DNA from: Anaerolineae bacterium
GTDB taxonomy: Bacteria; Chloroflexota; Anaerolineae; Aggregatilineales; Phototrophicaceae
NCBI GenBank assembly: GCA_028284565.1
Contig: JANQRM010000662.1
Span: 1-10,091 of the forward strand
Direction of reading: 5' to 3'
DNA length: 10,091 bases
The stretch's first letter is position 1. Each line of letters starts with the position of its first letter. Position numbers and translations under genes: made by a program. This document shows positions 6,255 through 10,091 of this stretch, in pieces. The notes under the pieces were generated by a model that did not search any database, was not told the DNA's origin, and saw only the letters and a list, made by a program, of their open reading frames with translations.

Positions 6255-6926
6255 ATGAAACTCATTGACCTGAGCCAGACGATAGACATGGGGATACCGT
6301 TATTTAGCCCTACTGCGCCTCAGCCGTCGATTCGGGCATGGCAGAGTCATGAGCAATCGGCAGACAGTGGCAATTATGAAGATTGCACCTGTGAGATGAC
6401 GGAAGTCTACTTTGTGACGAGCATCAGCACCTATCTTGATAGCCCCTATCACTTCCATCCTGATGGCGATTCGATTGAGTCGATTCGCTTAGAGCAGGTT
6501 GTTTTGGAGGCTGTGGTTGTGGATTGTACGCATGTCTCTGCTAAACAGCCGATCATGCCGGATGTGCTAGATGGTGTGGATGTGCTAAACAAAGCGGTCT
6601 TGTTTCATACAGGATGGTCGCGCTATTGGGGGCAGGACGATTACTATGATTTCCCCTTCCTCACGCTGGAAACAGCGGAGGCATTGCGGGATGGGGGTGC
6701 AAAAATGGCTGGTGTCGATTTTCTCGTGATTGACGACACCTCGGACCCGCGTCGTCCTGTGCATGTCACCTTATTGGGGAATGACATCCTGATTGTGGAG
6801 AATCTCACAAATCTCGAAAAACTCCCCCAAAATGGCTTTATTTTCCACGCTGCACCCGTCAAAGTGAAGGGGTCTGCCGCCTTTCCCATAAGAGCTTACG
6901 CGGTGATTCCGTCTAAGAGTCAATAG
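6255..6926 (+). CDS. Cyclase family protein (kynurenine formamidase-like)
   Basis: The protein is 223 residues, the usual length for the cyclase/formamidase family (PF04199 type), whose members are metal-dependent hydrolases such as kynurenine formamidase KynB and isatin hydrolase. Visible blocks are IDLSQTIDMGIPLF (4-17), YLDSPYHFHPDGDSIESI (60-77), VLFHTGWSRYWGQDDYYD, FLTLETAEALRDGGAKMAGVD, and near the end IVENLTNLEKLP. The family's HxGTHxDxPxH metal site reads S-I-S-T-Y-L-D-S-P-Y-H here (56-66): D62 and H66 remain, but the first and second histidines and the glycine are replaced. The protein may therefore use a different metal geometry or be a divergent subfamily with altered chemistry. 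A perfect GGAGG precedes ATG 6255 and is part of a hairpin. No kynurenine pathway genes are adjacent, so the substrate is unknown. Confidence 0.8.
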   Translation: MKLIDLSQTIDMGIPLFSPTAPQPSIRAWQSHEQSADSGNYEDCTCEMTEVYFVTSISTYLDSPYHFHPDGDSIESIRLEQVVLEAVVVDCTHVSAKQPIMPDVLDGVDVLNKAVLFHTGWSRYWGQDDYYDFPFLTLETAEALRDGGAKMAGVDFLVIDDTSDPRRPVHVTLLGNDILIVENLTNLEKLPQNGFIFHAAPVKVKGSAAFPIRAYAVIPSKSQ

Positions 6927-7096
6927 GACTTTGGTGAGACTTTGGGGCATTTTTCGCGTATAAACCATACAAAACCGTTAGAATCGCCCCAAAACTGTAT
7001 AGATTGCCCAATATTTAAGGGTGCAGTAAGGACTAACGGGGTAAAATACCTGTGCGTTGCCCATGGGAGTTTTGGAAAGGATGGGTGTACACTACA

Positions 7097-7339
7097 ATGT
7101 CCAATATCGTCATGAACGACCCTAAGATTTCTGAGATGACTCTCAGTGAATTGAAATCTGCTATCCGCGAAACCGTCCAAGAAGCTGTGGCAGAAGTCTT
7201 GATTGAATTTGCCATCGCCTCTGAAATTGATGCTCAGATTACGGAAGATGCCGAAATGGCGGATTATCTCCGTTCCACGATGCAGTCTCACGGTCTCTTA
7301 CCATCGGAATTTGCATCTCCACGCCATCTTGACGACTAA
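7097..7339 (+). CDS. Small helical hypothetical protein
   Basis: About 80 residues if started at ATG 7097. I do not recognise a named family. The middle part (SEMTLSELKSAIRETVQEAV and the following AEVLIEF) is strongly helical and amphipathic, with acidic residues throughout, and the tail LLPSEFASPRHLDD looks flexible. The composition resembles small antitoxin-like or regulatory proteins that begin with 'LT..EL...I.e.V.eal.e', but no toxin gene neighbours it. The start is unsure: AAAGGA at 7077-7082 sits close to in-frame GTG 7085 and about 14 nt before ATG 7097, and ATG 7112 is also possible. It lies alone in a gap between the cyclase and glycosyltransferase genes, behind 170 nt of non-coding sequence rich in inverted repeats. 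Confidence 0.6.
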   Translation: MSNIVMNDPKISEMTLSELKSAIRETVQEAVAEVLIEFAIASEIDAQITEDAEMADYLRSTMQSHGLLPSEFASPRHLDD

Positions 7340-7423
7340 CTAACTTCCAAATTGTAAACTCACGCCCTTGCACCACTTCGGTTTTCGATTATGATTCGGA
7401 CAGTCGAATGGAGTCGAAAGCCG

Positions 7424-8146
7424 ATGACAAGCCGTTTGTTGGTCATTCTCCCTGCCTATAACGAAGAAGCCAATCTAAAACAAACGATTACGAAGATACG
7501 CACCCATATCCCAAAAGCGGATATTGCGGTGATTAATGATGGCTCAACCGATAACACACCACATGTCGCGCAAGAGGCGGGCGCAATGGTGTTGAATATG
7601 CCATATAACGTGGGGATTGGGGCAGCAGTGCAGACAGGCTTTCAATTTGCTTATCGACAAGGGTATGAGATGGTCGTCCGCAATGATGGGGATGGTCAGC
7701 ATGGTGCAGATGGAATTAAACGCTTAATCCAACCTTTGCTTGATAAGGAAGCGGATGTGGTGATTGGCTCACGTTTTATCAGTGAACATGGCGATTATGG
7801 CACATCCTTGCCCCGACGCATGGGGATTTCGCTCCTCGCAAAACTTCTCTCACTGATTACACATCAGCCCATCACAGACCCGACCTCTGGCTTTTGTGCC
7901 TTTAACCGACGTGCCATACAACTCTTTGCACAGGTCTATCCACATGATTACCCTGAACCGGAAGCAGTGGTGATTGCACATCGAACAGGGTTGCGACTGT
8001 GTGAGATTCCCATTCATATGCAAGCGCGCGAACATGGACAATCCTCCATCACGCCGGTGCGTTCTGTCTATTACATGATTAAAGTCACGTTGGCGATTTT
8101 GATTAACTTGCTCCGACGCGCGCCCATCCTCGAAGGCGATACTTAA
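7424..8146 (+). CDS. Family 2 glycosyltransferase (DPM1/polyprenyl-phosphate type)
   Basis: The protein is 240 residues from ATG 7424. It has the GT-A fold signature of GT2 enzymes: LLVILPAYNEEANL (5-18), VINDGSTDNT (36-45) binding the nucleotide, NVGIGAAVQTGF (62-73), and the metal-binding D-G-D in RNDGDGQH (86-93). A DPTSGFCAFNRRAI block and REHGQSSI follow, as in dolichol/polyprenyl-phosphate mannosyl- or glucosyltransferase-like proteins. These move a sugar from a nucleotide donor to an undecaprenyl-phosphate-like lipid on the cytoplasmic face. A longer start at ATG 7391 adds 11 residues but lacks a ribosome site; ATG 7424 has GGAG 10 nt upstream and fits family N-termini. The stop and the next gene's start share one base (TAATG), so the two glycosyltransferases are almost certainly translationally coupled. 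The product could feed a GT-C enzyme such as the one at 667-2544. Confidence 0.88.
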   Translation: MTSRLLVILPAYNEEANLKQTITKIRTHIPKADIAVINDGSTDNTPHVAQEAGAMVLNMPYNVGIGAAVQTGFQFAYRQGYEMVVRNDGDGQHGADGIKRLIQPLLDKEADVVIGSRFISEHGDYGTSLPRRMGISLLAKLLSLITHQPITDPTSGFCAFNRRAIQLFAQVYPHDYPEPEAVVIAHRTGLRLCEIPIHMQAREHGQSSITPVRSVYYMIKVTLAILINLLRRAPILEGDT

Positions 8147-9246
8147 TGCGGGTGTTGATGGTCTCAAAAGCCTGTGTCGTTGGCATCTATCAACGCAAGC
8201 TCGAATTGATGGCGCAACAGGACATCGACTTACTGGTGCTTGTCCCGCCCTCATGGAAAGATGAACGGGGGGAACAACGCCTAGAGCGTGTCTATACAGC
8301 GGGCTATCGACTGGAGACGATTCCGATTGTCTTTAATGGGAATTTCCATCTGCATTTTTATCCCAGCTTGGGCAAAATCATCCACGAATTTAAGCCCGAC
8401 ATCCTCCATATTGATGAAGAACCCTATAATCTTGCCACATGGCAGATGATGCACCATGCCCGACAAAACGGGGCGAAGACGCTGTTTTTTAGCTGGCAGA
8501 ATATCCACCGCGATTATCCACCACCCTTCTCTTGGGGTGAAAAGTGGGTGCTGAATCATGCGGATTATGCGCTTGTCGGGACAGATAGTGCGGGTGAAGT
8601 GTGGCGAGCCAAGGGCTATACTGGGGCGATCAAGACGCTTCCGCAATTTGGGACCGACCCCGACACCTTCCAATTTATCTCACCTGCTGAACAGCCTGAT
8701 AGACCCTTTACGATTGGCTATATCGGGCGGTTGGTGGAAGAAAAGGGTGTGCATCTGTTGTTGGATGCTTGCGCGAAACTCACTAGTGAATGGTGTTTGC
8801 GGATTATTGGTGGCGGACCTGAACGGGAGAATTTGGAAGCACAAGCAAAGTCACTGAATATCAACCAAAATGTGACCTTTATTGACCAACTCCCCTCAAC
8901 GGAGATATATCAGGAATATCATAAGTTAGATGTCCTTGTTTTACCCTCGCTAACTCGTCCCAATTGGAAAGAACAGTTCGGGCGGGTATTGGTAGAAGCG
9001 ATGGCGAGTGGGGTTCCGGTAATTGGCTCGGATAGTGGTGCAATAGCGGGTGTGGTCGGTGATTCAGGCGTGATTGTGCCAGAAGAGGATGTTTCGGCAT
9101 TGGTGGATGCCTTAACGACCTTGCGTGATTGTCCTGAGAAACAGGAGATCTTAGCCCAACTGGGACGCAAGCGTTTCCTAGCCAATTTCACGCATCAACA
9201 GATTGCTGATGAAACGGTGGCGGTTTATCACGAGATGCTAAGTTAA
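8146..9246 (+). CDS. Family 4 glycosyltransferase (GT-B fold)
   Basis: The protein is 366 residues, a full-length GT4 retaining glycosyltransferase. The N-terminal Rossmann domain begins MRVLMVSKAC and includes PDILHIDEEPYNLATWQ; many family members have the same 'DilHi.eEp' acceptor-side pattern. The C-terminal donor domain shows TIGYIGRLVEEKGVHLLL (about residues 189-206), RIIGGGPERENLE, and the EX7E motif as E276-Q-F-G-R-V-L-V-E284, followed by AMASGVPVIGSDSGAI. It uses a nucleotide-sugar donor; the acceptor is probably a lipid-linked glycan. It overlaps the preceding GT2 gene by one base, indicating coupled translation and a shared pathway. The gene ends facing the NUDIX gene, and I see no clear intrinsic terminator in the 57-nt gap. 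Confidence 0.92.
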   Translation: MRVLMVSKACVVGIYQRKLELMAQQDIDLLVLVPPSWKDERGEQRLERVYTAGYRLETIPIVFNGNFHLHFYPSLGKIIHEFKPDILHIDEEPYNLATWQMMHHARQNGAKTLFFSWQNIHRDYPPPFSWGEKWVLNHADYALVGTDSAGEVWRAKGYTGAIKTLPQFGTDPDTFQFISPAEQPDRPFTIGYIGRLVEEKGVHLLLDACAKLTSEWCLRIIGGGPERENLEAQAKSLNINQNVTFIDQLPSTEIYQEYHKLDVLVLPSLTRPNWKEQFGRVLVEAMASGVPVIGSDSGAIAGVVGDSGVIVPEEDVSALVDALTTLRDCPEKQEILAQLGRKRFLANFTHQQIADETVAVYHEMLS

Positions 9247-9303
9247 CCTGAGTTGCCCCATGATATGAGCTTTTATTAAATTCTATTGAGGTTCAGTCAT
9301 GAT

Positions 9304-9807
9304 TTAGTCTTCACTAGAATAGAGGAAATCATGCTGAAAGATCATCTGGGGATACCTCTGAAAATCAGCGTCTTCAAGGTCAACTAGATGTGACACCATA
9401 AATTGAGGCACGAAGTCAATTTCGGGCAATTGTGACAATGGAAACCAAGCAAACTTGAGATTCCCTTCAACACTGGTAAATGCTGGATGTGCGGATTTAA
9501 ATGGTGTTACAGGCTCAACGAGAAAATAATAGACATACGCGCGCATTCGAATGTCATCCTGTGGATTCTTATTCTGAGCGTGTCGCCATAAGTTTTCGGT
9601 GATAAATAACACACTTTCAGCATTTACAACCAAACCAATTTCTTCTATGAATTCCCGTTGGATACCAACTTGCAAAGTTTCGCCAGTTTCTAAGCCACCA
9701 CCAACAACGCCCCATAGATCAGCATCAGCCATCGACTCCAATAGAATATGATTCTCCGATAGCAAAATGCCAGCAATTCGTATGCGTGTCTTCTCTAGAA
9801 TATCCAA
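9304..9807 (-). CDS. NUDIX hydrolase
   Basis: The protein is 167 residues. The complete Nudix box GX5EX7REUXEEXGU is at residues 37-59 (G37, E43, R51-E52, E55-E56, G58), so catalytic metal ligands are intact. NUDIX enzymes hydrolyse nucleoside diphosphates linked to another group. The LWGVVGGGLETGE approach to the box and a later YYFLVEP strand resemble ADP-ribose or nucleotide-sugar type members, but the substrate cannot be read from sequence. The first codon appears to be TTG at 9807-9805 (LDILEKTRIRIAG). The only in-frame alternatives before the upstream stop at 9822-9820 are non-standard, such as ATT 9816. A GGGAG lies 10 nt before that ATT and 19 nt before the TTG, so the start is uncertain. 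The gene is somewhat AT-richer than the glycosyltransferases. Confidence 0.88.
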   Translation of the reverse strand: MDILEKTRIRIAGILLSENHILLESMADADLWGVVGGGLETGETLQVGIQREFIEEIGLVVNAESVLFITENLWRHAQNKNPQDDIRMRAYVYYFLVEPVTPFKSAHPAFTSVEGNLKFAWFPLSQLPEIDFVPQFMVSHLVDLEDADFQRYPQMIFQHDFLYSSED

Positions 9808-9905
9808 TTGGTTAATATGTCATATGCTCCCTGACCTATACAATCTGCTCACGACTACTGATTAACCCTTAGACGAAACCGAGGTTAAGTTAAAGCCAGC
9901 CCTCG

Positions 9906-9940
9906 AAAAATGAAACGGGTAGCCATCTGTAGACCACCCG
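9906..9940 (-). terminator. Intrinsic terminator after msrB
   Basis: On the minus strand, 11 nt past the msrB stop, CGGGTGG (9940-9934) pairs with CTACCCG (9922-9916) in seven pairs including one G-U, with an 11-nt loop. TTTCATTTTT (9915-9906) follows. The G-U pair becomes an A-C mismatch on the plus strand, so the structure suits minus-strand transcription, as expected for msrB. Confidence 0.65.
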
Positions 9941-9951
9941 AATGATCATAT

Positions 9952-10091
9952 CTAATCTTCTTTGAGGTTGAGAGCCAGCGAATTGATGCAGTAGCGTAAC
10001 CCTGTCTTGTCGCGTGGTCCATCTTCAAAGACATGCCCCAGATGTGAGTCGCATCTACTACAAACAACTTCCACACGGCGCATCCCATGGC
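9952..10091 (-). CDS. msrB: Peptide methionine (R)-S-oxide reductase, C-terminal part (5' end outside window)
   Basis: The minus-strand frame that ends with TAG at 9954-9952 is open to the window edge and encodes the last 45 residues, beginning [10 protein letters not shown]. MsrB reduces methionine-R-sulfoxide in proteins with thioredoxin. The visible part holds the second zinc-binding CxxC ([18 protein letters not shown]) and the catalytic cysteine in [11 protein letters not shown], both nearly identical to the MsrB consensus. The catalytic position is Cys, not Sec. The stop is followed by a hairpin with a U-rich tail. The first CxxC, the resolving cysteine region and any MsrA fusion lie beyond the window. 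A different frame in the same stretch (starting MGCAVWKLF) is a shadow. Confidence 0.93.
   Translation of the reverse strand, partial: HGMRRVEVVCSRCDSHLGHVFEDGPRDKTGLRYCINSLALNLKED

Noticed and set aside
7042..7047. TAAAAT as a -10 box for the small gene at 7097
   Set aside because: No acceptable -35 hexamer lies 16-18 nt upstream; the nearest candidates are more than 20 nt away, so it is not listed as a promoter.
7097..7339. Antitoxin of a toxin-antitoxin pair
   Set aside because: The helical acidic composition is suggestive, but no toxin-like ORF lies on either side; the next gene is a GT2 glycosyltransferase.
9244..9294. AACCT/AGGTT inverted repeat between the GT4 and NUDIX genes as a bidirectional terminator
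   Set aside because: Only five pairs with a loop of about 40 nt and no adjacent U-tract; it is likely chance.
9885..10088. Minus-strand 67-residue ORF (MGCAVWKLF...)
   Set aside because: It is a shadow of the MsrB C-terminus, which lies in a different minus-strand frame and matches the family almost perfectly.

Overview
The window looks like a chromosomal segment of a free-living bacterium. Base composition is near balanced, genes are densely packed, and several proteins (TPR lipoprotein-like or secreted proteins, GT-C membrane glycosyltransferases, PrdB-like selenoprotein, stand-alone protease-domain proteins) are of kinds common in Chloroflexota (Anaerolineae-like). That placement is an impression from protein style only and is of low confidence. 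No rRNA, tRNA, CRISPR array, transposase or phage gene is visible.

Layout, left to right. The + strand opens with the 3' end of a trypsin-like serine protease gene (GDSG catalytic motif), followed by a small gene (308-604) that resembles the N-terminal domain found on such proteases. A short GC-patterned repeat (613-645) separates these from a 625-residue multi-pass GT-C/PMT-type glycosyltransferase (667-2544). That gene runs tail-to-tail into a minus-strand MOSC-domain gene (2541-3044), the two stop codons sharing a CTAG. An AT-richer secreted TPR-repeat gene (3219-4679) follows.

The most notable gene lies on the minus strand at 4780-5565. It reads as two ORFs separated by a single in-frame TGA (5041-5043), but together they make one 261-residue member of the glycine/sarcosine/betaine/D-proline reductase selenoprotein B (GrdB/PrdB) family with a Sec-Pro-Leu-Cys redox motif. 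A 7-bp hairpin with a GUU apical loop lies 18 nt after the UGA, where a bacterial SECIS element is expected. A conventional ORF caller would truncate or split this gene.

Divergent from it is a thioredoxin-type arsenate reductase (arsC, 5747-6181), then a cyclase-family (kynurenine formamidase-like) gene (6255-6926) whose Shine-Dalgarno sequence is buried in a predicted hairpin and whose usual metal-binding motif is degenerate. A small helical protein of unknown function follows (7097-7339), then a translationally coupled pair of glycosyltransferases, GT2 and GT4 (7424-8146 and 8146-9246). The right edge carries a minus-strand NUDIX hydrolase (9304-9807) and the C-terminal 45 residues of methionine-R-sulfoxide reductase MsrB (9952 to the edge) with a recognisable intrinsic terminator.

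Functional themes are cell-envelope or glycolipid glycosylation (GT-C, GT2, GT4) and thiol/selenol redox chemistry (selenoprotein, ArsC, MsrB). No single operon unites the window; most genes look like single units or pairs.
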